A program made the position numbers and the translations under genes. 64,000 bases of DNA, taken from Rhizobium rhizoryzae (lineage in GTDB: Bacteria > Pseudomonadota > Alphaproteobacteria > Rhizobiales > Rhizobiaceae). The notes beneath the pieces were generated by a model that ran no database searches, was not told the DNA's origin, and worked only from the letters and a program-made list of their open reading frames with translations. Shown here one piece after another: positions 28,069 through 35,890 of this stretch (within the stretch, counting starts at the first letter, position 1; each line of letters opens with the position of its first letter). The stretch spans positions 1,088,501 to 1,152,500 of the forward strand of contig NZ_CP049249.1 in assembly GCF_011046895.1 (NCBI RefSeq). Direction: 5' to 3'.

Positions 28069-28820
28069 CAGGCATGATCTCCCAGATAGGCGGTACGCAC
28101 GGTTGGATCGTTGCGGATCTGATCGACCGTGCCTGTCGCGATGATGCGTCCGTAGACGAGAACGGAAATCCGGTCCGCCAGCGCATAAACCGCATCCATG
28201 TCGTGCTCCACCAGAAGAATAGGGGCTTCGCGCCGCAAACCATCCAGGAAACGGGTCAGTGTCTTGGAACCTTCAGGTCCCATTCCGGCCATGGGCTCAT
28301 CCAGCAGGAAGGCGCGCACATCGAGCGCCAGCGCAACTGCGATTTCGAGTTGCCGCTTTTCCCCATGGGAAAGTTCGGCAGCCGGAACATGGGCGCGATC
28401 GGCGAGACCCACACGAGACAAGCGCTCCATTGCGGCCTCTGTCAGGGACTTGTCCTTCATCACAGGTTTGAAGAAGTGGAAGCTCGAGCCTTGCTGTGCC
28501 TGCACCGCCAGCATCACGTTGCGCAGCGTGGAAAACTCTCCCGCGAGCGACGAGATCTGAAACGTGCGCCCCAGACCGAGACGGGCGCGATCGGCCACAC
28601 TCAAACTGCTGACATCCTGACCGCCGAGATGGATCGTGCCTTTGTCCTGTCTCAGCGTGCCGCAGATCTGGTGAATGAGCGTGGATTTGCCAGCCCCGTT
28701 CGGACCGATGAGCGCATGGATCTCACCGGGTCGCAGCGTCAGGCTCACATTGTCTGTAGCCTTCAACGCACCGAAGCTTTTCTCAAGGCCGTTGATTTCA
28801 AGAACAGCATTCTCAGCCAT
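28068..28820 (-). CDS. livG: branched-chain amino acid-type ABC transporter ATPase LivG
   Basis: This 250-residue ATPase has Walker A GPNGAGKST, signature region LSHGEKRQLEIAVAL and Walker B FLLDEPMAGMGPE. It overlaps livM upstream by eight bases and livF downstream by one. It partners LivF in the HAAT-family importer. Confidence 0.9.
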   Translation of the reverse strand: MAENAVLEINGLEKSFGALKATDNVSLTLRPGEIHALIGPNGAGKSTLIHQICGTLRQDKGTIHLGGQDVSSLSVADRARLGLGRTFQISSLAGEFSTLRNVMLAVQAQQGSSFHFFKPVMKDKSLTEAAMERLSRVGLADRAHVPAAELSHGEKRQLEIAVALALDVRAFLLDEPMAGMGPEGSKTLTRFLDGLRREAPILLVEHDMDAVYALADRISVLVYGRIIATGTVDQIRNDPTVRTAYLGDHA

Positions 28821-29787
28821 GACGTGCCTTTCCGGCCAGAAGACCCATGACCCCGCCGCGCGCGAACAGGACGACGGCGAGCAGAATGAGACCGAGGAAG
28901 AACTGCCAGCGCTCGGTCATGCCGCCCAGCACGAATTCCAGGATGACATAGAGAGCGGCACCGGCAAGCGGCCCGAACAGCCGGCCCGTTCCACCCAGAA
29001 TGATCAGCACGATCAGTTCGCCGGACATGTGCCAGGAGAACATGGACGGGCTGACGAAGCGGTTGAGGTCCGCATAGAGAGCACCGGCGAGCGCGGTGAT
29101 CATGGCAGACAGCACGAAGGCCGTCAGGCGGATGGGGAAGGGCTTGATGCCGATGGAGGCAACGCGGACATCGTTCTGCCGCACGGCCTGCAAGGCTGCA
29201 CCGAAGCGGGATGAGCGCATCAATGAAAACAGGCCGAGCGTCAGCATCAGCAGACCATATGCCACCAGGAAAAACTCCATCGGGCGCATGGTATTCAAGC
29301 CGGGAAACCCGTTGCGCACGGCAATCGACAGGCCGTCTTCGCCGCCATAGGCTGGCCAGGAGATCGCGAAGTAAAAGATCATCTGCGCAAAGGCGAGCGT
29401 AATCATGATGAAGTAGACGCCGGACGTTCTGAGGCTGACGACGCCGATTCCAAGCCCTATGAGACCGGCAACGACGGCTGCGACCAGCCAGATGACCGGC
29501 ATGGATTGCGACCCCTCGAAGCCGAACATCATCGGTTCACCGGACAGCGCGTGGGCAGACAGAATGCCTGCGGCATAGCCGCCAATTCCGAAGAAGGCCG
29601 CATGCCCGAAGGAAACGAGCCCGCCGAGGCCAAGGGCAAGATTGAGCCCGGTGGCGGCGAGTGCCAGAATGGCGATGCGTGTTGCCAGCGTGATGGTGAA
29701 GGTCTGGCCCATTTGCAGCGCGATGATGGGCACGGCAAGCAGCGCCAGCGCCATGGCTGCGTTTATTGAAACCTCGCGATTCATCAA
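28813..29787 (-). CDS. livM: branched-chain amino acid-type ABC permease LivM
   Basis: This 324-residue permease has eight to ten hydrophobic segments. LGLGGLVSFGHAAFFGIGGYAAG and the later SGVYFIMITLAFAQMIFYF are LivM hallmarks. It lies nine bases downstream of livH and overlaps livG. It forms the heterodimeric channel with LivH. Confidence 0.9.
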   Translation of the reverse strand: MMNREVSINAAMALALLAVPIIALQMGQTFTITLATRIAILALAATGLNLALGLGGLVSFGHAAFFGIGGYAAGILSAHALSGEPMMFGFEGSQSMPVIWLVAAVVAGLIGLGIGVVSLRTSGVYFIMITLAFAQMIFYFAISWPAYGGEDGLSIAVRNGFPGLNTMRPMEFFLVAYGLLMLTLGLFSLMRSSRFGAALQAVRQNDVRVASIGIKPFPIRLTAFVLSAMITALAGALYADLNRFVSPSMFSWHMSGELIVLIILGGTGRLFGPLAGAALYVILEFVLGGMTERWQFFLGLILLAVVLFARGGVMGLLAGKARHG

Positions 29788-29796
29788 CTTATGTCC

Positions 29797-30717
29797 TCAC
29801 GCCTGAGCCGGAAAAAGGCCGCGCGGTTTGACTGCCAGAATGAAGGCCATGACCAGATAGATCAGCATGGATGCGATGGCCGCTCCCATGGGCTTGGCGT
29901 CGGCAGGTGATACGAAAAGGGTCAATATCTGCGGCAACAGGAAGCGCCCCATCGTATCTACAACACCGACAGTCAGCGCGCCGACGAAAGCGCCCTTGAT
30001 GGAGCCTATGCCGCCGATGATGATGACCACGAAAGCAAGGATCAGAACCGGTTCGCCCATGCCGACCTGGACCGACTGGATAGCCCCCACCATGGCACCC
30101 GCAAGTCCGGCCAGTGCCGCACCCAGTGCAAAGACCAGCGTGTAGAGCGTACGAATGTCGACACCGAGAGCCGCAATCATTTCCCTGTCGCTTTCACCGG
30201 CACGAATGCGCATTCCGAGCCGGGTGCGCGAGATCAGCAGGTAGAGACCTCCAGCCACAAGAGCGCCCGTGACGATAATGGCGAGCCGATAGAGTGGATA
30301 TTGCGCGCCGCCAGGCAGAGAAACAGCGCCTTGCAGAAGTGGTGGTATGTCGAGATAGAGCGGAAATGACCCGAACAGCCAGCGCGTTCCTTCCGAAAAG
30401 ATAAGGATGAGTGCGTAAGTCGCCAGCACCTGTTCCAGATGGTCCCGATTATAAAGCCTGCGGATGACGGTGATTTCCATCAGGGCACCAGCGCCCGCTG
30501 CAAAGGCAAGGCTTGCGGCAAGACCCAACCAGAACGAGCCGGTGGCAGCCGCCACGGCGGCGCAAGCAAATGCGCCGACCATGTAGAGCGAGCCATGGGC
30601 CAGGTTGATCAGGCCCATGACGCCGAAGACGAGAGTCAGCCCGGCCGCCATCAGAAACAGCATGAAACCGAGCTGAACGCCGTTCAGCAATTGCTCGAGG
30701 GCAAGTGCGAAGGTCAC
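29797..30717 (-). CDS. livH: branched-chain amino acid-type ABC permease LivH
   Basis: This 306-residue permease contains the LivH segment LVFGVMGLINLAHGSLYMVGAF and about eight membrane helices. I placed the start at GTG 30717, with AAGGCGG upstream and a 13-base gap after the binding-protein stop. An earlier in-frame start at 30759 would overlap the binding-protein gene by 29 bases. Start choice is uncertain. Confidence 0.85.
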   Translation of the reverse strand: MTFALALEQLLNGVQLGFMLFLMAAGLTLVFGVMGLINLAHGSLYMVGAFACAAVAAATGSFWLGLAASLAFAAGAGALMEITVIRRLYNRDHLEQVLATYALILIFSEGTRWLFGSFPLYLDIPPLLQGAVSLPGGAQYPLYRLAIIVTGALVAGGLYLLISRTRLGMRIRAGESDREMIAALGVDIRTLYTLVFALGAALAGLAGAMVGAIQSVQVGMGEPVLILAFVVIIIGGIGSIKGAFVGALTVGVVDTMGRFLLPQILTLFVSPADAKPMGAAIASMLIYLVMAFILAVKPRGLFPAQA

Positions 30718-30730
30718 AAGTCTGCCCGCC

Positions 30731-31867
30731 TTACTTCTTGCATTCCTTGGCGTAGGCATCGCCGTGATCGGTGAAGATCTTCTCGACGGTCTTGTTGGTC
30801 AGCACGCCATTTTCCTTCACCACCTCGGTCACATAGATATCCTGGATCGGGTGACGATTGGTGTTGAACTTGAAGTTGCCGCGTGGCGATTTGATATCGG
30901 CCGCATTCAGCGCTGCTGCAAACGCCTTGGCATCCTTCACGCTGGCCTTGGACGAGGCCGAGAGAATCAGCTGCGCCGCATCGAAAGCCTGCACGGCATA
31001 GATGGAGGGCAGGCGGCCATATTCCTTCTCGAAGGCTGGTACGAACGCCTTGTTCGCAGCGTTGTCCAGATCCTTAACCCACTGGCCGGACGCTTTTACG
31101 CCAAGCGCAGCATCGCCAATAGCGGGCAGCACGTCCTGGCTGAAGGAGAAGCCGGGGCCAATGATCGGTGTCTTCACGCCGGATTGCGCATACTGCTTCA
31201 TGAAGGCGATGCCCATGCCGCCGGGAAGGAAGACGAATACGCCATCGGCACCGGATGCGCGGATCTGGGCGATTTCAGCGGCGTAATCCGTCTGGCCGAC
31301 CTGAGTATAAACCTCGTTGGCAACAGTTCCCTTGTAGTAGCGCTTGAAGCCGGTCAGCGAATCCTTGCCCGCCGGATAGTTCGGCGCCATGATGAACATC
31401 TTCTTGTAGCCTTTGTTGGCATATTCGCCCATGGCTTCGTGAAGATTGTCGTTCTGGTAGGCGGCGTTGAAGTAGAGCGGATCGCACTTGGCACCGGCAA
31501 GCGCCGCAGGGGCTGCGTTGGTCGAGACGTAGAACTTGCCCTGCGCCACGACGCCCGGCTGAACGGCCATGAGAAGGTTCGACCAGACGATACCCGTCAG
31601 GACGTCAACATTTTCGCTCTGGATCATCTTGTCGGCAATCTGCACCGCAAGTTCCGGCTTCTGGGCATCATCCTCGGTGACGACGGTCACGTCCTTGCGG
31701 CCCGATTGCTTGATCGCGAGCATGAAGCCATCGCGCGTATCGACACCAAGTCCAGCGCCGCCGCCCGACAATGTCGTGATGAGGCCGATCTTGACCGGTT
31801 CAGCGGAAGCCATGCAGGCGCTGCCCAGCATCAATGCTGCAGTCGCAGCCAAAAGAGAAGTTTTCAT
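30731..31867 (-). CDS. periplasmic binding protein of LIV-type (HAAT) ABC transporter
   Basis: This 378-residue binding protein has a signal peptide (MKTSLLAATAALMLGSACMASA, cleavage before EP) and the mature start VKIGLITTLSGGGAGLGVDTRDG, typical of peripla_BP_6 receptors. ATG 31867 has GGAG eight bases upstream; a GTG three codons earlier is possible. It heads the operon. Members of this family bind branched-chain amino acids but also aromatic acids such as benzoate derivatives. The AAGCTT-centred operator at 32021-32040 ties it to the CoA-ligase and monooxygenase genes. Confidence 0.88.
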   Translation of the reverse strand: MKTSLLAATAALMLGSACMASAEPVKIGLITTLSGGGAGLGVDTRDGFMLAIKQSGRKDVTVVTEDDAQKPELAVQIADKMIQSENVDVLTGIVWSNLLMAVQPGVVAQGKFYVSTNAAPAALAGAKCDPLYFNAAYQNDNLHEAMGEYANKGYKKMFIMAPNYPAGKDSLTGFKRYYKGTVANEVYTQVGQTDYAAEIAQIRASGADGVFVFLPGGMGIAFMKQYAQSGVKTPIIGPGFSFSQDVLPAIGDAALGVKASGQWVKDLDNAANKAFVPAFEKEYGRLPSIYAVQAFDAAQLILSASSKASVKDAKAFAAALNAADIKSPRGNFKFNTNRHPIQDIYVTEVVKENGVLTNKTVEKIFTDHGDAYAKECKK

Positions 31868-32014
31868 CCGATGCACTCCGTTTTCTGTTGCTGTTCCCGA
31901 TTATTGTTGTTTTTCATTCGGTTCTTTGGAGAACCTTTATGCTCAACTGCGCTCACCAATGCAACTGCCCGGCACTTTGTTGTTTAGCAGGTTGTCACAG
32001 GTCATTTCAGACCA

Positions 32015-32047
32015 CAAGAATTATTTTAAGCTTAGAATAAATTCTTG
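32015..32047. promoter_or_regulatory. MarR-type operator, site A, before the LIV operon
   Basis: TTATTTTAAG-CTTAGAATAA (32021-32040) is a 20-bp palindrome with one mismatched pair, flanked by a second inverted repeat CAAGAAT/ATTCTTG (32015-32021 and 32041-32047). It lies in the 274-base gap between the SDR stop and the binding-protein start. No gene was found in that gap. Related sites B and C occur before the monooxygenase and ligase genes. Confidence 0.65.
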
Positions 32048-32141
32048 GGCGTTGCTTGCGCCGTTGGCGACCAAGCGCATGAAAGCTTGCCGGGCGTTCC
32101 TCCGCCCGGTCACAAATTCACGATGTTTGGCCATGCTGGCC

Positions 32142-32927
32142 TTAAAATATGCCGGTCTCGACGGCGACCCGACGATAGGCGGCACCTGCGGTAAACCCGC
32201 CATCAATGACAAAGTCTTCGCCGGTGACGAAAGCGGAGCGTGACGAGGCGAGAAACAGAACCAGTTCCGCAATCTCCTCCGGAGCGCCCGAGCGCTTCAT
32301 CGGCGTCATCTCGATCATCGGCTTCAAATGCGGGCTGCTGGCGTTGAGGCCGGTGACGACAAGGCCGGGGCAAACGGCGTTGACGCGAATGGCCTTGCCC
32401 GCCAGCTCCATGGCTGCACTCCTCGTCAGCCCACGCAGGCCCCATTTGCTGGCGGTGTAAGCCGGATCGTAATGACCGGAGAATGCGCTGTTGGAGGAAA
32501 TATTGACGATGGAGCCACCGCCATTTTCCGCCATCAGATCGGTCACGGCACGGATGCCAAGAAAGGCACCGGTGAGGTTGACCTTCAGCAAACGTTCCCA
32601 GGCTTCAAGCTCTGTAGAGGCAACCGTCGAGCGATTGATGATCCCGGCATTGTTGACGAGGATATCAAGACGGCCCTGCCATTCGCGGGCAAGGTCGACA
32701 ACCTTTGCCCAGCTTTCCGGACTTGTCACATCATGTGCCAGGAACCGCGCCTGATGACCTTCCTCGGTGAGCGTTTTCTCCAAAGCTTCACCTTCCGCCG
32801 TCAGCACATCTGCGATGATGACGGCGGCGCCGTGAGACGCGAAGAGGCGGGCTTCCGCCTCACCCTGTCCGCGCGCGCCACCGGTGACAATGGCCAATTT
32901 GCCGGCAAGTTCTCCCTGTGACGTCAT
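32142..32927 (-). CDS. SDR-family oxidoreductase
   Basis: This 261-residue short-chain dehydrogenase has TGGARGQG, NNAG, a serine region (VNISSNSAFSG) and YTASK; GEDFVIDGGFTAG marks the C-terminal loop, after which a short extra tail is present. It resembles cyclopentanol and hydroxysteroid-type dehydrogenases in outline. It starts two bases after the FAH-family gene stop and is the last gene in a run that may belong with aromatic ring catabolism. The substrate is not known. Confidence 0.8.
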   Translation of the reverse strand: MTSQGELAGKLAIVTGGARGQGEAEARLFASHGAAVIIADVLTAEGEALEKTLTEEGHQARFLAHDVTSPESWAKVVDLAREWQGRLDILVNNAGIINRSTVASTELEAWERLLKVNLTGAFLGIRAVTDLMAENGGGSIVNISSNSAFSGHYDPAYTASKWGLRGLTRSAAMELAGKAIRVNAVCPGLVVTGLNASSPHLKPMIEMTPMKRSGAPEEIAELVLFLASSRSAFVTGEDFVIDGGFTAGAAYRRVAVETGIF

Positions 32928-32929
32928 GG

Positions 32930-33778
32930 TCAGGCCCTCGCTTCGACAGTAGTCTGCTTCTGTTCGCCCAGACCCTCAATGCCAAGCGTCATGACTTGGC
33001 CGGCTCTCAGAAACACCGGTTCCGGCTTGATGCCCATGCCGACGCCGGGCGGCGTGCCGGTCGCGATGATATCGCCCGGCTCCAGTGTCATGAACTGGCT
33101 GATATAGCTGACGAGGTGGGCGACACCGAAGATCATCGTGTTGGTATTGCCGGTCTGGCGGCGCACGCCATCCACATCCAGCCACAGCGACAGGTTCTGC
33201 GGATCCGCCACCTCATCGCGCGTGACAAGCCATGGGCCGATCGGCCCGAAAGTGTCGTGGCTCTTGCCCTTGGTCCATTGCCCGCCGCGCTCTGACTGGA
33301 AAGCGCGCTCAGAAACATCATTGACGACGCAATAGCCCGCCACGTGGTTGAGCGCTTGAGACTCGGCCACGTATTTTGCACGGGTCCCGATTACGACGCC
33401 AAGTTCGACCTCCCAGTCGGTCTTCAACGACCCGCGCGGGATTTCCACATCGTCATTCGGACCGACGACGGCATTCGTCGCCTTCATGAACAGGATCGGC
33501 TCTTCCGGCGGTGCCTTTCCGGTTTCCTTTGCGTGGTCGGCATAGTTCAGGCCGACGCAGATGAACTTGCCCGGACGGACAACGCAAGCGCCAATGCGCT
33601 GCGGGTCAACCACCGGCAGGGTTGAAAGATCGGTCTGACGGAGGCGGTCGAGTGATGCGTCCGACAGCGCCTCTCCACCGAGATCGCTGAGCATGCCGGA
33701 GAGATCGCGGATCTTGCCCTCGGCGTCGAGAATGGCAGGCTTTTCGGCGCCTGCCGGTCCATGGCGAAGGAGTTTCAT
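32930..33778 (-). CDS. fumarylacetoacetate hydrolase-family protein
   Basis: This 282-residue protein has the two-part FAH layout: an N-terminal lid region, then FICVGLNYADHAKETGK, and the metal-binding acids in VELGVVIGTRA and DVSERAFQSERGGQWTKGKSHDTFGP. Such enzymes hydrolyse C-C bonds in diketo acids such as fumarylpyruvate or 2,4-diketo-3-deoxy sugar acids. Its start overlaps the cupin stop by four bases. In this setting it could cleave a ring-opened aromatic product. Automated pipelines often call such proteins ureidoglycolate lyase, which context does not support. Confidence 0.82.
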   Translation of the reverse strand: MKLLRHGPAGAEKPAILDAEGKIRDLSGMLSDLGGEALSDASLDRLRQTDLSTLPVVDPQRIGACVVRPGKFICVGLNYADHAKETGKAPPEEPILFMKATNAVVGPNDDVEIPRGSLKTDWEVELGVVIGTRAKYVAESQALNHVAGYCVVNDVSERAFQSERGGQWTKGKSHDTFGPIGPWLVTRDEVADPQNLSLWLDVDGVRRQTGNTNTMIFGVAHLVSYISQFMTLEPGDIIATGTPPGVGMGIKPEPVFLRAGQVMTLGIEGLGEQKQTTVEARA

Positions 33779-34203
33779 CAGGCCCGCCGATATCCAACCA
33801 GAACACTGTCGTCCACATCCGGAAGATTGACCACGATGTTATCCGGCGTGCGGGTTGTGAGCCACACCAGTTCCTCGGTCGTGGACATATTGACCTCGAT
33901 ATGCGGCCAGTTCGGCGGCACGAAGATGAAGTCGCCTTCTTCCATGTCGATGAATTCCTGCCAGTTCTCGCCGAAATAGATGCGGCCCTTGCCCTTCAGC
34001 ACATAGCCGCCGGTTTCGGCTTCGCCATGGTGGTGGGGATAGGAGCGATAGCCCGGTTCGTTGGAAACCTTGCCGAACCAGATCTTGGTCGCCGGGGTGT
34101 GCTGCGGGCTGACGCCGGAAATACGCACACATCCGCCGGACTGGCCGGTTCCGGTATCTTCCTGACCCTTGCGGGTCACGACGGGCATAACCTTGTTGCT
34201 CAT
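33778..34203 (-). CDS. small cupin-domain protein
   Basis: This 141-residue single-cupin protein has metal-ligand candidates H57, H58, H59 with E61 or E63 in YPHHHGEAETGGYVLKG, and H101 in WPHIEV. It is far shorter than bicupin gentisate dioxygenases (about 350 residues) but close in size to single-cupin ring-cleaving enzymes and to non-catalytic cupins. GAGGAGG lies upstream of ATG 34203. It is translationally coupled to the FAH-family gene. It may be a dioxygenase, an isomerase or a binding protein. Confidence 0.75.
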   Translation of the reverse strand: MSNKVMPVVTRKGQEDTGTGQSGGCVRISGVSPQHTPATKIWFGKVSNEPGYRSYPHHHGEAETGGYVLKGKGRIYFGENWQEFIDMEEGDFIFVPPNWPHIEVNMSTTEELVWLTTRTPDNIVVNLPDVDDSVLVGYRRA

Positions 34204-34236
34204 GAAATCCTCCTCTAGAACCTGTGTAGATGACTA

Positions 34237-34258
34237 GATGTCTAGATAACTAGACATC
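34237..34258. promoter_or_regulatory. inverted repeat upstream of the cupin gene
   Basis: GATGTCTAG (34237-34245) and CTAGACATC (34250-34258) are perfect nine-base arms around ATAA, in the 74-base gap before the cupin start. It may be an operator giving the cupin-FAH-SDR genes their own promoter, or an RNA hairpin; there is no T run. Confidence 0.45.
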
Positions 34259-34277
34259 CTCTGAATGACCTTGATGC

Positions 34278-34676
34278 TCAGTCCGGCACGACGGCCAGCG
34301 CCTGGATCTCGATCTTGGCGCGGTCTTCCATCAGCGCGACTACCTGCACGGCGGCCATGGGCGGGAAGTGGCGCCCTATGATCTCGCGATACACGGCGCC
34401 GATCTCTTTCATTCGCGTCTTGTAGGCTTCGCGATCCGTGAAATACCAGGTCATCTGGATCAGGTGTTCCGGCTTGGCATCTGCGGCCGAGAGAACGCTG
34501 ACAATATTCAACAGCGTCTGCCGCACCTGCTCGACAAAATCGTCGGAATGAAACTCACACTGCTCATCCCAGCCGATCTGCCCGCCCACCTGAACGATGC
34601 GCCCACGGGCGCTGATGCCGTTGGAATAGCCAATCGGCTTGGCCCAGCCTTCCGGCTGGATGATTTCATGCATCAT
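34278..34676 (-). CDS. Rid-family (YjgF/YER057c/UK114) protein
   Basis: This 132-residue protein has the chorismate-mutase-like trimer fold of the Rid family: SARGRIVQVGGQIGWDE, VRQTLLNIVSVLSAADAKPE, then FPPMAAVQVVAL and AKIEIQALAVV. The arginine that aligns with catalytic Arg105 of RidA appears as Met107, so it belongs to a divergent Rid subgroup and ordinary imine deaminase activity is not assured. The family also includes 2-aminomuconate deaminase, a precedent in aminoaromatic breakdown. It overlaps the thioesterase gene by eleven bases. Confidence 0.82.
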   Translation of the reverse strand: MMHEIIQPEGWAKPIGYSNGISARGRIVQVGGQIGWDEQCEFHSDDFVEQVRQTLLNIVSVLSAADAKPEHLIQMTWYFTDREAYKTRMKEIGAVYREIIGRHFPPMAAVQVVALMEDRAKIEIQALAVVPD

Positions 34677-35085
34677 GGGAAGGCTCCAGGTAACGGGTCA
34701 GTCCGGCCCTGACATCGTCGGGCCATGGATGAGATTTGTGATCTTCAAGCGAAGTCATCACGATGCGCTGACGCACCGTCCAGATGATGTCGCCGCGGAC
34801 GGTAACGATGGTTTCAAGGTCCAGCGAGGCGCGGCCAATGGCGCGGACATGCACGGCAAAATCCAGCACATCGCCATAGACGGCGGGCTTCTTGAATTCG
34901 AGGTTCAGCGTCACGGTCGGCAAGCCGAGCTTGCGCTCGAACATGATTTCTTTCCATGTCACGCCGAAGGAGGCAAACATTGCCTCGTTCACATCGACCA
35001 GCATGGAAAGATAGGCCGGATGATAGGCGATGCCGGTCAGGTCGCAGTCGCCGAACCGCATTGGCTTCGAGATTGTAAAAGGCAT
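34666..35085 (-). CDS. hotdog-fold acyl-CoA thioesterase (4-hydroxybenzoyl-CoA type)
   Basis: This 139-residue hotdog protein has the FGDCDLTGIAYHPAYLSMLVDV segment with the catalytic-type aspartate of the 4-hydroxybenzoyl-CoA thioesterase family. ATG 35085 is preceded by GGGAGGAAG; an upstream in-frame start would overlap the SDR gene. It should release CoA from an aromatic or alicyclic acyl-CoA made by the monooxygenase/reductase encoded upstream, or clear dead-end CoA esters. Confidence 0.85.
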   Translation of the reverse strand: MPFTISKPMRFGDCDLTGIAYHPAYLSMLVDVNEAMFASFGVTWKEIMFERKLGLPTVTLNLEFKKPAVYGDVLDFAVHVRAIGRASLDLETIVTVRGDIIWTVRQRIVMTSLEDHKSHPWPDDVRAGLTRYLEPSHDA

Positions 35086-35101
35086 GCTTCCTCCCTGTGG
35101 C

Positions 35102-35884
35102 TCAGCCGGACAAGACTTCGCCGCCCGCCACCGCAATGGCCTGGCCGTTGATGGATTGGGACAGGGGCAGCGCGAGCCACGCGACTGTCTCGGCCACTTC
35201 TTCCGGCGTGACCAGGCGTCCCTGCGGATTGCTCTTTGTGAACTCGGTCAGCGCCTGCTCTGGCGTGCGCCCTGTCTTGGCCACGATTTCTTCGATGGAG
35301 CGGGCAATGATGGGCGTATCGGTAAAGCCGGGGCAGACGGCGTTGACCGTGATGCCCTTCTTCGCCAGTTCCAGCGCAAGCGCCCGTGTCAGGCCCACAA
35401 CGCCGTGCTTTGCCGCGCAATAGGCCGAGACGTAAGCATAGCCAGTCAGGCCTGCAGTCGAAGCGATGTTGATGATGCGCGCGCCTGCGCCATGGGCTTT
35501 CAAATCGGGCAGGACCGCTTGCGTGACGTTGAATACGCCCGTCAGATCGACATTCAGAACCTTCGACCAAAGCTCCAGCCCCGTCTTTTCGAAGGGTGCG
35601 CTTGGGGCTTCGCCAGCATTGTTGACGAGAATGGTAACCGGCCCGAAGGCTTCACGTGCCTGCGTAAGCCCGCTTTCAATGGCCTTTGGATCGGTGACAT
35701 CGAAACCCGAGGCAACCAAAATCCGCTCGTTTCCAAGCCCTTCCGCCAGTGCCTGTAGCGGCTCCCGGCGGCGACCGGCAATCGTCAGTCTTGCGCCACC
35801 CTCATGCAGGCGGCGGACGATGGCAGCGCCTATTCCGCTTCCAGCGCCGGTGACCAATACGTGTCTGTTTTCAATGCCAGCCAT
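35102..35884 (-). CDS. SDR-family oxidoreductase
   Basis: This 260-residue short-chain dehydrogenase has TGAGSGIG, NNAG, a serine in INIASTAGLTG and YCAAK. It lies between the monooxygenase/reductase (six bases upstream) and the thioesterase, so it likely oxidises or reduces a ring hydroxyl or ketone in the CoA pathway, in the manner of 3-hydroxyacyl-CoA dehydrogenases. The exact substrate is inferred from position only. Confidence 0.82.
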   Translation of the reverse strand: MAGIENRHVLVTGAGSGIGAAIVRRLHEGGARLTIAGRRREPLQALAEGLGNERILVASGFDVTDPKAIESGLTQAREAFGPVTILVNNAGEAPSAPFEKTGLELWSKVLNVDLTGVFNVTQAVLPDLKAHGAGARIINIASTAGLTGYAYVSAYCAAKHGVVGLTRALALELAKKGITVNAVCPGFTDTPIIARSIEEIVAKTGRTPEQALTEFTKSNPQGRLVTPEEVAETVAWLALPLSQSINGQAIAVAGGEVLSG

Positions 35885-35890
35885 AGCGGA

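Noticed and set aside
32930-33778. Ureidoglycolate lyase
   Set aside because: No purine or allantoin genes are nearby; the FAH fold and cupin/SDR context fit a carbon-carbon hydrolase better.
33778-34203. Cupin as a full gentisate 1,2-dioxygenase
   Set aside because: At 141 residues with one cupin domain it is less than half the length of gentisate dioxygenases.
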